From contig CADCEC010000013.1 in assembly GCA_902800395.1 (NCBI GenBank), forward strand, positions 1-52,688: a DNA stretch of 52,688 bases, in the 5' to 3' direction. This DNA is from an uncultured Bacteroidota bacterium (GTDB lineage Bacteria > Bacteroidota > Bacteroidia > Bacteroidales > P3). Positions 44,196 to 52,688 of this stretch are shown one piece after another. A program made the position numbers and the translations under genes. Under the pieces are notes generated by a model. It saw only the letters and a program-made list of their open reading frames with translations, did no database searches and was not told the origin of the DNA. Position 1 is the stretch's first letter. Every line of letters starts with the position of its first letter.

Positions 44196-45249
44196 TATTC
44201 TAACAGTCGTCGGAGCACGTCCGCAGTTCATCAAGGCAGCAGCCATCTCTCATGTTATCAAGGAGAAATACTCTCACCAGATAACAGAAGACCTCCTCCA
44301 TACCGGACAACACTACGACGACAACATGTCGGGCCAGTTCTTCTCCGAACTCAACATCCCGCAACCCAAATACAACCTCGGTGTCGGCTCAGCCCCGCAC
44401 GGCGCACAGACCGCCGCCATGCTCAAAGGCATCGAAGAAATCATACTATCAAATCATTACGATGGAATGTTGGTCTATGGCGACACCAACTCCACCCTCG
44501 CCGGTGCTCTCGCTGCCTCCAAGCAGCATCTCCCTGTCTATCATGTAGAAGCAGGCCTTCGCTCCTTCAACCGCAGCATGCCGGAGGAAATCAACCGCAT
44601 CGTCACCGACCACCTCTCCTCCCTCCTCTTTGCTCCCACAGCAAAAGCCGTGCAAAACCTTCGCAACGAGGGCTTTCCCGAAGAGGACATCATCCTCAGC
44701 GGCGACGTGATGCTCGATAACGTCCTCCACTATTCCCCACTTTCCTCTTTCCACTCTCCGCTTTCCACTTCCATTCTGGCCACGCTCCACCGCGACTTCA
44801 ATACCGACCACACAGAACGTCTAACAAACATACTATCAGCTATCAACAGCATCGGACAAGCCTTCAATACTGAGGTACTACTCCCGCTCCACCCAAGGAC
44901 GAAGCAACATATTGATTCCATAACATCTAAACCCGATATGACGCACATCCATACCATCCCTCCCCTCTCCTACCTCCAGACCCTCGCCGCACTCCGTCAG
45001 GCTCGTCTCGTCCTCACCGACAGCGGTGGACTCCAGAAAGAAGCTTTCTTCTGCGGAAAGCCCTGCGTCATCCTGCGCCCCGAAACCGAATGGACCGAAA
45101 TCGTCGATGCCGGTGCCGCCATCCTCGCCGACGACAGCCCAAGTCTGATTCTCGATGCCGCAAAAAAGCTATGGAGCACCACTCCACCAGCCTCTTCCGC
45201 CTTCGGCGACGGCCATGCCGCAGAAAAAATAATTGAAAAAATTTTATAG
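44188..45249 (+). CDS. UDP-GlcNAc(3NAc)A 2-epimerase (WbpI-like)
   Basis: 353 residues, non-hydrolysing 2-epimerase family. GARPQFIKAA (9-18), HTGQHYDDNMS, VYGDTNSTLAGALAASK (about 97-113), HVEAGLRSFNRSMPEEINR (about 119-137) and the C-terminal TDSGGLQKEAFFCGKPC. The text follows WbpI more closely than WecB. Residues 183-194 (SPLSSFHSPLST) are encoded by a degenerate 7-nt array (44738-44772). It would turn UDP-GlcNAc(3NAc)A, made by the enzymes at 10512-14292, into UDP-ManNAc(3NAc)A. Last gene of the glycan operon. Confidence 0.88.
   Translation: MINILTVVGARPQFIKAAAISHVIKEKYSHQITEDLLHTGQHYDDNMSGQFFSELNIPQPKYNLGVGSAPHGAQTAAMLKGIEEIILSNHYDGMLVYGDTNSTLAGALAASKQHLPVYHVEAGLRSFNRSMPEEINRIVTDHLSSLLFAPTAKAVQNLRNEGFPEEDIILSGDVMLDNVLHYSPLSSFHSPLSTSILATLHRDFNTDHTERLTNILSAINSIGQAFNTEVLLPLHPRTKQHIDSITSKPDMTHIHTIPPLSYLQTLAALRQARLVLTDSGGLQKEAFFCGKPCVILRPETEWTEIVDAGAAILADDSPSLILDAAKKLWSTTPPASSAFGDGHAAEKIIEKIL
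44738..44772. repeat. Intragenic 7-nt array (CACTTTC type), 5 degenerate units
   Basis: CACTTTC, CTCTTTC, CACTCTC, CGCTTTC, CACTTCC: five 7-mers inside the wbpI-like gene. It is the same unit as in the wbpA-like gene (10661-10695), here read on the other strand relative to coding, with several changes. Both genes belong to the same sugar pathway. Confidence 0.85.
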
Positions 45250-45278
45250 AACATACGCGTAAAATATAAAAAAAAGCG

Positions 45279-45286
45279 TATCTTTG
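45279..45286 (+). promoter_or_regulatory. Candidate -7 box of the wza-wzc-ompA run
   Basis: TATCTTTG fits TAnnTTTG; start of the gene at 45320 is 34 bp further on. The expected -33 position has no TTTG. The box overlaps a possible upstream TTG start (45284), which argues for the later GTG start. Confidence 0.5.
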
Positions 45287-45319
45287 CATCTTATAACAGA
45301 ATCCGACAATCAATATAAC

Positions 45320-46099
45320 GTGTTAAAAGATAGAAAAATATACTATTCCCTCAGCAAAATCCTCCTCGGATTTGCACTCCTTTTTGTCGCCACATCATGC
45401 GTCACACCCGGCAGAGTGAACTATCTGCAGGACATGACTCACGGCAGCCAGATTGAGATTGAGAACAAATTCGAGGCCACCATCTCCCCCTATGACGAGC
45501 TCAGCATCATCGTCAGCACCTCCGGCAAACCCGAGCTGGCGGACCCCTTCAATCTGGGCAACGGGAAATACGAGAAACAGGGCAACTACCTGGTCGACGT
45601 GAACGGTAACATCGACTTCCCCATCCTCGGTAAGTTCCACGTCGAAGGCCTCACCCGCCTCCAGCTGCAGGACACCCTCACCAGCAGGCTCAGCAGCGGC
45701 GGCTACCTCGACGACCCCTTCGTCATGGTGCGCTTCAACAACTTCAAGATATTCTTCCTCGGCGGCGGCAAAGGACAGGTGCTCAACATCCCCAACGAGC
45801 GCTGCACCTTCCTCGAAGCCATCGCCATGCTGGGCGACCTCGACCTCCATGTCCGCCGCGACAACATCAGCGTGATGCGCGAGGTGGACGGCAAAATGGT
45901 CATGCGCCAGCTCGACCCCCGCTCCTCCAAAGTCTTCAACGACCCCTTCTTCATGCTGCAGCAGAACGACTTCATCATCGCCGACACCTATAACAACGGT
46001 GTGGTGAAGAACGAGGTAAGCTACTGGCTGACTATCCTCTCCACTCTCATGTCCGCGACATCCATCATCCTCTCCATCGCAATACTCAAAAAGAGCTAA
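45320..46099 (+). CDS. Polysaccharide export lipoprotein (Wza-like, short)
   Basis: 259 residues from GTG 45320. Lipoprotein signal ending LFVATSC with lipid-acceptor Cys27; Poly_export domain (about 50-130, ISPYDELSIIVST and GNYLVDVNGNIDFPILGKFHVEGLTR) and one SLBB domain (about 150-220). A C-terminal membrane segment (about 235-255) precedes the end. An upstream in-frame TTG at 45284 lies in the promoter box and is less likely. It differs from the 911-residue exporter at 16908 and would pair with the kinase next to it. Six bp to the next ATG. Confidence 0.87.
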   Translation: MLKDRKIYYSLSKILLGFALLFVATSCVTPGRVNYLQDMTHGSQIEIENKFEATISPYDELSIIVSTSGKPELADPFNLGNGKYEKQGNYLVDVNGNIDFPILGKFHVEGLTRLQLQDTLTSRLSSGGYLDDPFVMVRFNNFKIFFLGGGKGQVLNIPNERCTFLEAIAMLGDLDLHVRRDNISVMREVDGKMVMRQLDPRSSKVFNDPFFMLQQNDFIIADTYNNGVVKNEVSYWLTILSTLMSATSIILSIAILKKS

Positions 46100-46105
46100 A
46101 TCACT

Positions 46106-48583
46106 ATGGCAGACCATCTGGAAGATCTCTCCTTTCTCGACGAGAACAAGAAACAGAAAATCCACTTCAAGGATATTCTGTTCACCGTCATGAGAAATAT
46201 CCACTGGCTGCTGCTGTGTGGTGTGCTGGGAACCCTCATCGCCGGCTACCTCGTCCGTCATCAGGACCGCGTCTACGAGAGCGACGCCCGCGTCCTCATC
46301 AAAGGCTCTTCCACCAACAACGCCGAGAGCGCCGTCCGCGAGACTTCTGTCCGCAGCATGTTCTCCACGCGCTCCCTCTACAATAGCTCCATCAACAACG
46401 AAATGATGATTCTCACCTCCGAGACCGCCGTCCGTGAGGTGACACAGAACCTCAAACTCCATATCGTCTACTCCACCAAGACTCGCGTCGTCAACCGCAA
46501 CAAAGACCTCTACGGCGAATCGCCCTACACCATCGACTTCGTCGACGACAACGAGGAGGCTGTCTTCTTCATCGACGCCGTCGCAAAAGACGAGAACACC
46601 GTCACCCTCACCCCCTCCGAGGGCAGCGTCCTCACCATCCCCTTCGAGGACACCACCGCCACCCCCTTCGGCCGCATCGTCGTCCACAAGACATGGTTCT
46701 TCATCGACGACTATATCGACCACCCCGTCAGAATCATCCACAACAGCCTCAGCACCACAGCAGAGCACTACCGCAGAGCCCTGCAGGTGAGCCGCGACAA
46801 TGAGGTCAACACCATCGTCAACATCTCCCTCCGCGACGCCTCACCCATCCGCGCCGCCGAAGTCATCAACGAACTCATCCGCGTCTACAACGAAGATGCC
46901 ATCAAAGACAAGAAACGCATCATTAACGACACCTACGAATACATCAACGGCCGCCTCGCCCTGCTGCATTCCGACCTCAGCACCAAGGAGAACGAGCTGG
47001 CCGACTTCAAGCGCGAAAACAAACTCCTCGACATCTCCTCCTTCGGACAGAACTACCTCGAATCCTCCATCCAGACGGAAAAAGAAATCGACCGCCTGAA
47101 GAAACAACTCGAGCAGGCCCGCTACCTCGTCCACATCAACCAGGCCGAGGAAACTGCCCACCTCATCCCTCCCACCATCGACCTCGACAACAAGAACGTG
47201 ATGACCCTCATCACCACCTACAACGACCTCGTCCTTGAGCTCGATGCCTACAAGGGAACTCCCAACAGCCCCGTCGTCAAGTCCAAGCTTGAAGAGCTGA
47301 GAAACATGCGTTCCAACATGAACCACATCCTCGAAGGCTATATCGGCATGCTGCAGGAGCGCATCGCCGAGGCCCAGATCACCGCTTCGTCGGCCTCCTC
47401 GAAGATGAGCCAGGTGCCCCAGAAGCAGCTCTACCTCGAGAACCTCGAGCAGCAGCAGAAAATCAAGGAAGACCTCTACCTCCACCTCCTCAGTCGTCGC
47501 GAGGAACTTTTGATAAGCCAGCCCACCATCGAGCCCAACGGCAAGGTGCTCGACGCTGCCCGCATCAACCGCACTCCCGTCTCTCCCAACGAGACCCGCA
47601 CCACCATCCTCGGACTCCTCCTCGGACTCTCACTCCCCGTGGCTATCTTCTTCCTCCGCCGCGCCATCGACACCAAAGTCAAATACCACAGCGACGTCAT
47701 CTCCGTCACCACCATCCCCTTCCTCTGCGAGATTCCTGGCAAGGAGAAGAAAGACGACCGCACCATCGTGGTCTCCAGCCACGACCACGACGCCCTCTCG
47801 GAATCCTTCCGACTGCTGCGCACCAAACTCGACTTCCTCAGCATCGTCGACGAGAACTCCAAGAGCCGCGTCGTCATGATCACCTCCATGCTTCCCGGCA
47901 TGGGCAAGACCTTCCTCTCCTCCAACCTCGCCGCCAGCCTCGGCATCGCCGGCAAGAAGGTCATCATCCTCGACCTCGACCTCCGCAAGGGCTCTCTCAC
48001 ACGCACCTTCTACTCGCGCAAACACCCCGGCCTCTCCCACTACCTCACCGGCCGCACCGACGACTGGCAGTCGCTCATCAAGTCCGACCTCGTCAACAAA
48101 GGCGTCGACTCCATCTTCACCGGACCTATACCGCCCAACCCCTCTGAACTCCTGGGCAACGGCAAACTCGACAAACTCGTCGCACAACTGAAGAACACCT
48201 ACGACTACATCCTCTTCGACACCGCCCCCACGGGCCTCGTCGTCGACGTCGAAATCATCAAACACCTCGTCGACAACACCCTCTTCATCATCCGCTCCGG
48301 CAAGTTCGACAAGCGCATGCTCAACAACCTCGAAGAGATGTACCAGGCCCACACCTTCCCGAACATTACCCTCGTACTCAACGACGTTCACTATAAGAAA
48401 CTGATGCCCTACGAGAAGAAGTACGGCTACGGTTACGGCTACGGCTATGGTTACGGCTATGGCTACGGTTACGGCTACGGTTACGGCTATGGCTACGGCT
48501 ATGGCGACGAAGCCTACGGTGAGAAAGAACGTCACGAAGACGAACAACTGAATAATAACACAACAGAAACAGAGCAGAACTAA
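46106..48583 (+). CDS. Wzc-like tyrosine autokinase with (YG)14 tail
   Basis: 825 residues. Wzz domain with membrane segments near 30-50 and about 505-525, a coiled-coil region (about 270-330 and 390-460), then the BY-kinase domain: Walker A GMGKT (about 598-602), Walker B VIILDLDLRKG (about 620-630) and YILFDTAPTG (about 703-712). The C-terminal tyrosine cluster, normally a few Tyr, is here fourteen Tyr-Gly pairs (residues 773-800), encoded by 48422-48505, then acidic sequence. Cyclic autophosphorylation of this tail controls polymerisation and export in E. coli Wzc. Follows the lipoprotein gene; the next ATG is directly after its stop. Confidence 0.92.
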   Translation: MADHLEDLSFLDENKKQKIHFKDILFTVMRNIHWLLLCGVLGTLIAGYLVRHQDRVYESDARVLIKGSSTNNAESAVRETSVRSMFSTRSLYNSSINNEMMILTSETAVREVTQNLKLHIVYSTKTRVVNRNKDLYGESPYTIDFVDDNEEAVFFIDAVAKDENTVTLTPSEGSVLTIPFEDTTATPFGRIVVHKTWFFIDDYIDHPVRIIHNSLSTTAEHYRRALQVSRDNEVNTIVNISLRDASPIRAAEVINELIRVYNEDAIKDKKRIINDTYEYINGRLALLHSDLSTKENELADFKRENKLLDISSFGQNYLESSIQTEKEIDRLKKQLEQARYLVHINQAEETAHLIPPTIDLDNKNVMTLITTYNDLVLELDAYKGTPNSPVVKSKLEELRNMRSNMNHILEGYIGMLQERIAEAQITASSASSKMSQVPQKQLYLENLEQQQKIKEDLYLHLLSRREELLISQPTIEPNGKVLDAARINRTPVSPNETRTTILGLLLGLSLPVAIFFLRRAIDTKVKYHSDVISVTTIPFLCEIPGKEKKDDRTIVVSSHDHDALSESFRLLRTKLDFLSIVDENSKSRVVMITSMLPGMGKTFLSSNLAASLGIAGKKVIILDLDLRKGSLTRTFYSRKHPGLSHYLTGRTDDWQSLIKSDLVNKGVDSIFTGPIPPNPSELLGNGKLDKLVAQLKNTYDYILFDTAPTGLVVDVEIIKHLVDNTLFIIRSGKFDKRMLNNLEEMYQAHTFPNITLVLNDVHYKKLMPYEKKYGYGYGYGYGYGYGYGYGYGYGYGYGYGDEAYGEKERHEDEQLNNNTTETEQN
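48422..48505. repeat. TACGGC/TAYGGY hexamer tract in wzc-like gene
   Basis: Fourteen consecutive TAY-GGY codon pairs with some C/T changes at third positions. It encodes the tyrosine tail. As a 6-nt repeat in frame it can gain or lose Tyr-Gly units without frameshift. Confidence 0.95.
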
Positions 48584-50068
48584 ATGTCCCTTATGAAAAA
48601 GGTACTTGTCATATTAATCCTGGCCCTCACGGCTTCATCACTCTCGGCACAGACACGCCATCGAGGCATTGCATTGGGTGCCGACCGTGACACGCTGAAA
48701 TACATCATCGCATCGCCCTTCGACAACTGGTATGTCAACGTGGGCGTGGGCATTCAGACCTTCATCGGCAACGAGGTCACCTCGTCGGCGCGCCACAACA
48801 AACTGAACTTCAACGGCCAGGTGGAACTCGGCAAATGGATCATCCCCGATGTCGCCATCTCGCTGCGCTACAGCTTCTTCAACGTCGACGGCCAGTCGCG
48901 CTACAGCCGCAACCCCTTCATCGACTTCACCGGCGTCCCCGTCGACGCCGACGGCAACCTCGAATACCAGTCTTTCAACGCCTACGCTATGGCCCTCCTG
49001 GGCTTTGTCACCTTCGACTGGACCAACTTCTTCAACGGCTACGAAGTAGGCAAACGCACCAAGCTCCACTGGCGCACCGCCCTGGGCCTCGGTATGTCCA
49101 TGCTCTTCGGCAACCAGAATAATCCCCGCGAACTCGATGGATACAACGAAGGCGACTTCCGCAAGAACTTCGAGCTGGCCTTCGCCTTCAACATCGGCGC
49201 AGAATATGCGCTGACCGAGCGCACCGCCCTCTTCTCCCGCATCGAGCTCTTCGGCTCCGAATCCACCTGGGACTGGTCGCCCTACGACAACAGCCACTCC
49301 ATCTTCGACCTCATCCCCTCTTTCAATGCCGGCGCCCGCTTCAATATCCTCTCCAGCATCACCAAATACCATGCCGACACCAAGACCTCCAGTCGCGACA
49401 CCATCTACCACGTCTTCCTCCCCACCGCCTCGCCTAGAACCATCCAGACCCTCCACGAAAAAATCGACCGTCTGATGGCCGAACGTGACCGTCTCCTCGA
49501 CGACATCAACCGTCACAGCCAGCGCGGCATCGAGGACTCCCTCGCCATCGACTCCCTCAACCAAGAACTCGACCGCATGAGGGAAACCCTGCGCCAGTAC
49601 GAAGACTCCCTCGCCAACTACAAAGCCAACACCCTCATCGACGAACTCATCGACATCAACAAGGTCCTTGAGTTGCCACAAGCCATCGTCTACTTCAAAC
49701 TCGACAGATACGACCTCGACTACAACGCCCGCAAACGTCTTCAGGACTTTGCTAAGAGCGCGCATGAGCTCTCCGACACCACCGAGTTCTACATCATCGG
49801 TGCTGCCGACTCCCTCACCGGTTCCATACGCTACAACCAACGCCTCTCCCAGCGCCGCTGCGAGGCCGCCCGCAAGCTCCTCACCGAGAACTTCGGCGTC
49901 AGCAACAACCAGCTGATTCCCGTCTACGCCGGCGGTATCAACGACTACGACCCGCAGGAGAACAACCGTATGGTCCTCGTCATCCAGCGCTCCCCCGTCA
50001 CCGAGGAAATCGTCGACCGCTGGCTCCGCCTCAGCAAAGCCCGCCTAGAGCAGAATAAGAAACGGTAA
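48584..50068 (+). CDS. OmpA-family outer-membrane protein
   Basis: 494 residues. Signal peptide (about 1-22, ending LSAQ), an eight-strand-like barrel (about 40-265, with aromatic-rich alternating strands such as NWYVNVGVGIQTF), a coiled coil (about 285-345, LMAERDRLLDDI... ), and an OmpA-like peptidoglycan-binding domain (about 360-475, with YFKLDRYDLDYNARKRL and NQRLSQRRCEAARKLL). ATG at 48593 is an alternative start. The proximity to Wza/Wzc suggests a role in surface-glycan anchoring or in barrel stability, but that is inference. Confidence 0.85.
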   Translation: MSLMKKVLVILILALTASSLSAQTRHRGIALGADRDTLKYIIASPFDNWYVNVGVGIQTFIGNEVTSSARHNKLNFNGQVELGKWIIPDVAISLRYSFFNVDGQSRYSRNPFIDFTGVPVDADGNLEYQSFNAYAMALLGFVTFDWTNFFNGYEVGKRTKLHWRTALGLGMSMLFGNQNNPRELDGYNEGDFRKNFELAFAFNIGAEYALTERTALFSRIELFGSESTWDWSPYDNSHSIFDLIPSFNAGARFNILSSITKYHADTKTSSRDTIYHVFLPTASPRTIQTLHEKIDRLMAERDRLLDDINRHSQRGIEDSLAIDSLNQELDRMRETLRQYEDSLANYKANTLIDELIDINKVLELPQAIVYFKLDRYDLDYNARKRLQDFAKSAHELSDTTEFYIIGAADSLTGSIRYNQRLSQRRCEAARKLLTENFGVSNNQLIPVYAGGINDYDPQENNRMVLVIQRSPVTEEIVDRWLRLSKARLEQNKKR

Positions 50069-50171
50069 CAGCAACAGCCCCCACGGGCAGTTGGGTCGAC
50101 CCTTTTTTGCATAATTGGTCGGCCTTTTGTTGCGTAATAATGTATATACCTTATATACTAAATCACAATTT
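50069..50171. other. Short intergenic region behind the ompA-like gene
   Basis: About 100 bp. It contains the palindrome GGGTCGACCC followed by six T, too short a stem to call a terminator, and then AT-rich sequence before ATG 50172. No promoter match that I would defend. Confidence 0.3.
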
Positions 50172-50369
50172 ATGAAAGACAACGAAACGAAAAAGCCCTA
50201 CGAGGCACCACATCTGACAGTGGTGACCTTCAAGGCAGAGAGGGGATATGCTAATAGTCCCTTTCAACTTGCCCTCATCAACGAGGCAACTATACTCTCA
50301 AGCTCAAGCAACAGCCTCGAAGCTCGCATCGACGGCGGCAATTGGGGCGGCTCCGGCGGCTGGTTCTAG
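50172..50369 (+). CDS. Small protein with Gly/Trp-rich C-terminus
   Basis: 65 residues from ATG 50172. N-terminal KKPYEAPHLTVVTFKAERGYA resembles the N-terminal pattern (K.YxxPxxxVxxxx) of many small Bacteroidales proteins that have no known function. The C-terminus is ARIDGGNWGGSGGWF, rich in Gly and Trp. No signal peptide. A ribosomally made peptide precursor or a small surface-related protein are possible; neither is shown. It lies directly before the fimbrillin-like gene, with a 7-nt array between. Confidence 0.6.
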   Translation: MKDNETKKPYEAPHLTVVTFKAERGYANSPFQLALINEATILSSSSNSLEARIDGGNWGGSGGWF

Positions 50370-50372
50370 TTA

Positions 50373-50407
50373 GTTAAAAGTGAAGAGTTAAAAGTGAGAA
50401 GTTAAGA
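50373..50407. repeat. 7-nt array (GTTAAAA/GTGAAGA), 5 units
   Basis: GTTAAAA, GTGAAGA, GTTAAAA, GTGAGAA, GTTAAGA: five 7-mers with alternating sequence, then GT and the TTG start of the next gene at 50410. The array occupies the whole gap between the two genes. Confidence 0.85.
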
Positions 50408-50409
50408 GT

Positions 50410-52116
50410 TTGATAAAAACAAGATATACATTAGCAACAATACTCCTCGGCAGCGCGATGCTCTTCTCCGCCTGCCAGAAAGAGGAAATCGACAGCATCC
50501 CCGAGGGAGCCATCAAGCTCACCACCGAGGGCTTCTCCAACGGCGACGGCAGCAAGACCTCCGTCAACGGCTACACCGTGGAGTGGGTCAATGGCGACAA
50601 GGTGACCATCAATAACGAAGAGTATACCGTCTTCGTCGATGGTAGCACGGCATACATCACCCCCGGCGAAGGCAGCGAACCCACAGCACCCTCGGCGCCC
50701 TACTATGGCTACTACTCCTGTGGCACCGTCAACGAGCCCAGCAGCACCAACCCCACCGTCACCGTGCCCGCCAGTTACAGCTGCAGCTATGACGGCAGTG
50801 GCCGTCAGGTGATAGCCCTCCCCATGGTGTCGTACCAGTCTTCCACAGCCAGCGCCATCGCGTTCAAGCATGTCACCGCCGCCGTCAATGTAACTGTGAA
50901 GAACTCCCTCGGAGATGACATTGTTGTCGACAAGGTGACGGTCAGCAGCACTTCTTCCAAGCTCAGCGGCACAATGGTACTCAATCTAGGCAACGTTGAC
51001 CTCGGCGTAGCCCGTCAGAATGGCAGCGGCTCCGTGAGCGTCACCCTCGGTGGCGTCACCCTGAACAACAACGCCACCTGCGAGGTGCAGGTGCCCATCC
51101 TGCCCATCGGCGCCAGCGAAAACCTTACCATCACCATCAACGTGCACAAAGGCAGCAACTACTATACATACGAGCACACCGCCAGCGTGCCGGAAGCTCT
51201 GACGCGCAACAAAATGCTCACCGCCAGATGTGACATCAACCTTTCGGGCCATGCCGCCCCCACCGGTGCCATCAATGGCAAGTTCACCATCAATGCCAGC
51301 GGCAATCAAGTGTACTTCTCACAGGGCAACCTGAAAGCTACGACTACTGACTTGGGCGTCAACTGGACTTGGGCCTTCGCCACCAATCAGTGGGACTACA
51401 TCGGCTATGCCACAGCTAATAACAGCATCAACGGTGACGGCACCGTATCGACCAACGGCACCGTGGACCTTTTCGGTTGGGTGGGCGCATCCAGCATATG
51501 GACTGGCGCGGCACAGTATGGTATCAGCAACTCTCTAGAGGACAATAATACCGACGGATACGGCAATGTTGCTGACGAAGCACTGAAGAGCGACTGGGGA
51601 ACATTGGCCATCACCAACGGCGGAAATACCGCCAACAGTGGCTGGCGTACGCTGACCTTTGCTGAGTGGAAGTACCTGTTCCGTACCCGCGCCAGCGGCG
51701 CTAACGTAGGCAGCACCGGCAATGCCCGCTACACATTTGCCACCATCCGTACTGATGTCAGCGGAGGTGTTAACGGAATCATCCTGTTCCCCGACGACAT
51801 TACCTTCACAGCCTCGGAGTTCACCACGCTTGGCAACGTCAATGGACCCTGCGAGTGGGCTACCAAGTGTACCTCTGCCCAGTGGACAGCTCTTGCCGCC
51901 AAGGGATGCGTATTCCTGCCGGCTGCCGGCTACGGCAGCGGTGTCTCTCACATTAACGATGCCGGGAGCTGGGGCAGTTACTGGTCATCGTCATCCTACA
52001 CCGACCATGTTGAGTATGCCTTCGGCGTTCAATTCAGGGAGAATGGCACTCTGGGGTTTATTCACTGGACCCGTTCCACCAAACAATCCGTCCGCCTGGT
52101 AAAGGACGCCGACTAA
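50410..52116 (+). CDS. Fimbrillin-like lipoprotein with FISUMP/lectin-like C-domain
   Basis: 568 residues from TTG 50410. Lipoprotein signal ending LFSAC (Cys22). The middle (about 35-275) resembles the fimbrillin-like/Mfa-like N-terminal beta-sandwich (TVEWVNGDKVTINN, then repeated VTV-rich strands). The C-terminal third (about 290-568) has NWTWAFATNQWDYIGYA, GWRTLTFAEWKYLFRTR, FLPAAGYGSG and GSYWSSSSYTDHVEYAFG, ending STKQSVRLV, as in FISUMP and C-type-lectin-like domains also used by diversity-generating systems. Cell-surface adhesin is the likely role. Terminator follows at 52143. Confidence 0.75.
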   Translation: MIKTRYTLATILLGSAMLFSACQKEEIDSIPEGAIKLTTEGFSNGDGSKTSVNGYTVEWVNGDKVTINNEEYTVFVDGSTAYITPGEGSEPTAPSAPYYGYYSCGTVNEPSSTNPTVTVPASYSCSYDGSGRQVIALPMVSYQSSTASAIAFKHVTAAVNVTVKNSLGDDIVVDKVTVSSTSSKLSGTMVLNLGNVDLGVARQNGSGSVSVTLGGVTLNNNATCEVQVPILPIGASENLTITINVHKGSNYYTYEHTASVPEALTRNKMLTARCDINLSGHAAPTGAINGKFTINASGNQVYFSQGNLKATTTDLGVNWTWAFATNQWDYIGYATANNSINGDGTVSTNGTVDLFGWVGASSIWTGAAQYGISNSLEDNNTDGYGNVADEALKSDWGTLAITNGGNTANSGWRTLTFAEWKYLFRTRASGANVGSTGNARYTFATIRTDVSGGVNGIILFPDDITFTASEFTTLGNVNGPCEWATKCTSAQWTALAAKGCVFLPAAGYGSGVSHINDAGSWGSYWSSSSYTDHVEYAFGVQFRENGTLGFIHWTRSTKQSVRLVKDAD

Positions 52117-52142
52117 TTCCCCTCGCATAAAACCTCATCAAA

Positions 52143-52170
52143 AGAGCCAACCTTCAGGCTGGCTCTTTTT
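52143..52170 (+). terminator. Rho-independent terminator of the fimbrillin-like gene
   Basis: Stem AGAGCCAACC / GGCTGGCTCT with TTCA loop (one mismatch) and five T, 27 bp behind the stop codon. Confidence 0.8.
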
Positions 52171-52329
52171 GTGTATCAGCTTGTCTTGTACTGATATAGA
52201 TTGACTCATAACGGGCCTTAGTACTGCACCTGTCAACCTTATTCAGGAAAAGACACGGTAAACAGCGCGCCGCCGACGCCTTGGGGAATTCATGAATTTT
52301 TTTCAAAAAAATGGGCAAAAAAACCAACT

Positions 52330-52440
52330 GTAACTGTCTAATTCTTAGTATCCTCTTCTTATCATGTTCTACTATACTTCTAATATGATTTTATAGAAAT
52401 TTTACTTTGGTAGAAAATAAATAAAAGAGGATAACGTTAT
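52330..52440. repeat. Dispersed AT-rich element, weak copy C
   Basis: Shares the core CTCTTCTTATCA (52353-52364) and an 11-bp-spaced run of TTCTA/TTTTA units with copies A and B. The upstream 17-nt block is not conserved here, so the match is partial and needs an alignment program to confirm. Confidence 0.45.
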
Positions 52441-52446
52441 GATAAA

Positions 52447-52474
52447 GGTTAAAGTCTAATGATTAAAGGTTAAC
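52447..52474. repeat. 7-nt array (GGTTAAA type), 4 units
   Basis: GGTTAAA, GTCTAAT, GATTAAA, GGTTAAC with 7-nt period. Similar to the arrays at 23665-23692 and 26286-26327. Confidence 0.7.
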
Positions 52475-52500
52475 GGGGCTGCCGCAAGCCATGATAAATC

Positions 52501-52528
52501 GTTAAACATTAACCGTTAACCATTAAAC
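52501..52528. repeat. 7-nt array (GTTAAAC/ATTAACC), 4 units
   Basis: GTTAAAC, ATTAACC, GTTAACC, ATTAAAC with 7-nt period, ten bases before the ATG at 52539. Confidence 0.8.
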
Positions 52529-52538
52529 ATTACAAGAA

Positions 52539-52688
52539 ATGGGAAAGCAATTAGGAGGAATCAATGGGCCGTATGTCGGAAAGATTGGGAAAGTGGTTGG
52601 GTATCAGTGGCGCGGGATATGGGTCACGCGGGCGATGCCCGAGGAGTTCCACGACGCCAAGTCGGAGCGGCAGCTCGAGCAGCGCGGC
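52539..52688 (+). CDS. DUF6266 family protein, partial
   Basis: 50 codons are visible and the frame continues past the end of the window. MGKQLGGINGPYVGKIGKVVGYQWRGIWVTRAMP and then FHDAKSERQLEQR match the N-terminus of the Bacteroidetes DUF6266 family, whose role is unknown; the family begins with this conserved GxxGKVGxxVGYxWRG pattern. No ribosome-binding site is visible; a 7-nt array lies just upstream. Confidence 0.8.
   Translation, partial: MGKQLGGINGPYVGKIGKVVGYQWRGIWVTRAMPEEFHDAKSERQLEQRG

Larger units (their letters stand above)
52117..52538. other. Intergenic region with terminator, repeat copy C and 7-nt arrays
   Basis: No gene seen. From left to right: terminator 52143-52170, then GC-mixed sequence, the weak third copy of the AT-rich element (about 52330-52440), two 7-nt arrays (52447-52474 and 52501-52528), then the start of the next gene at 52539. 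Confidence 0.7.

Overview
The window looks like a chromosomal segment of a GC-rich member of the Bacteroidales. The evidence is: promoter-like boxes of the Bacteroidetes type (TTTG, 19 bp, TAnnTTTG), a UpxY/NusG-like antiterminator heading a polysaccharide operon, a DUF6266-type protein, a fimbrillin-like lipoprotein ending in a FISUMP/lectin-like domain, almost no Shine-Dalgarno sequences, and several GTG/TTG starts. No 16S gene is present, so I do not name a genus. No insertion sequence, integrase, phage gene or CRISPR array was seen.

Layout. 1-448: AT-rich non-coding DNA with a dispersed repeat (copy A). 449-5031 (+): porin-like barrel, a four-helix-bundle protein inside inverted 7-nt repeat arrays, a Gate-domain membrane protein, a DUF3667 protein, a small 2[4Fe-4S] ferredoxin and a YiiX-like hydrolase. 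5064-16595 (-): one tightly packed run, in transcription order rmlA, rmlC, rmlD, wbpB-, wbpD-, wbpE- and wbpA-like genes, a WbpM/CapD-like dehydratase, an LTA-synthase-like membrane phosphotransferase, purE and a kinase-dCMP deaminase fusion. 16908-23174 (+): Wza-like SLBB exporter, Wzz-like protein, then a P-loop NTPase and a MutS-like ATPase that resemble the KamB/KamC reactivase pair. 23175-23819: terminator, repeat copy B, tRNA-Ser(GGA) on the minus strand. 23820-25535 (+): M49-type metallopeptidase. 25645-45249 (+): structured leader, UpxY-like antiterminator and a long glycan operon (phosphoglycosyl transferase, Wzm/Wzt ABC exporter, nucleotidyltransferase, methyltransferase, many glycosyltransferases, two deacetylase-like proteins, two hexapeptide acyltransferases, a DUF354 protein and a WbpI-like epimerase). 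45279-50068 (+): a second Wza-like lipoprotein, a Wzc-like tyrosine kinase with a (Tyr-Gly)14 tail, and an OmpA-family protein. 50172-52116 (+): a small Gly-tailed peptide and the fimbrillin-like lipoprotein. 52117-52688: terminator, a weak repeat copy C, and the start of a DUF6266 gene.

How the genes fit together. The minus run makes sugar nucleotides: dTDP-rhamnose (rmlB is missing here) and UDP-2,3-diacetamido-2,3-dideoxy-uronic acid. The epimerase completing UDP-ManNAc(3NAc)A sits about 28 kb away at the end of the plus-strand operon. That operon would build the glycan on a lipid carrier and export it through Wzm/Wzt; two Wza-like outer-membrane components and two Wzz/Wzc-type proteins flank it.

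The most unusual signal is not a gene. About 17 short arrays with a 7-nt (in one case 8-nt) period recur across the window. Their unit sequences differ, but the period is almost always seven. Many end within a few bases of a start codon, and three lie in frame inside genes (the wbpA-like, wbpI-like and a GT4 gene).
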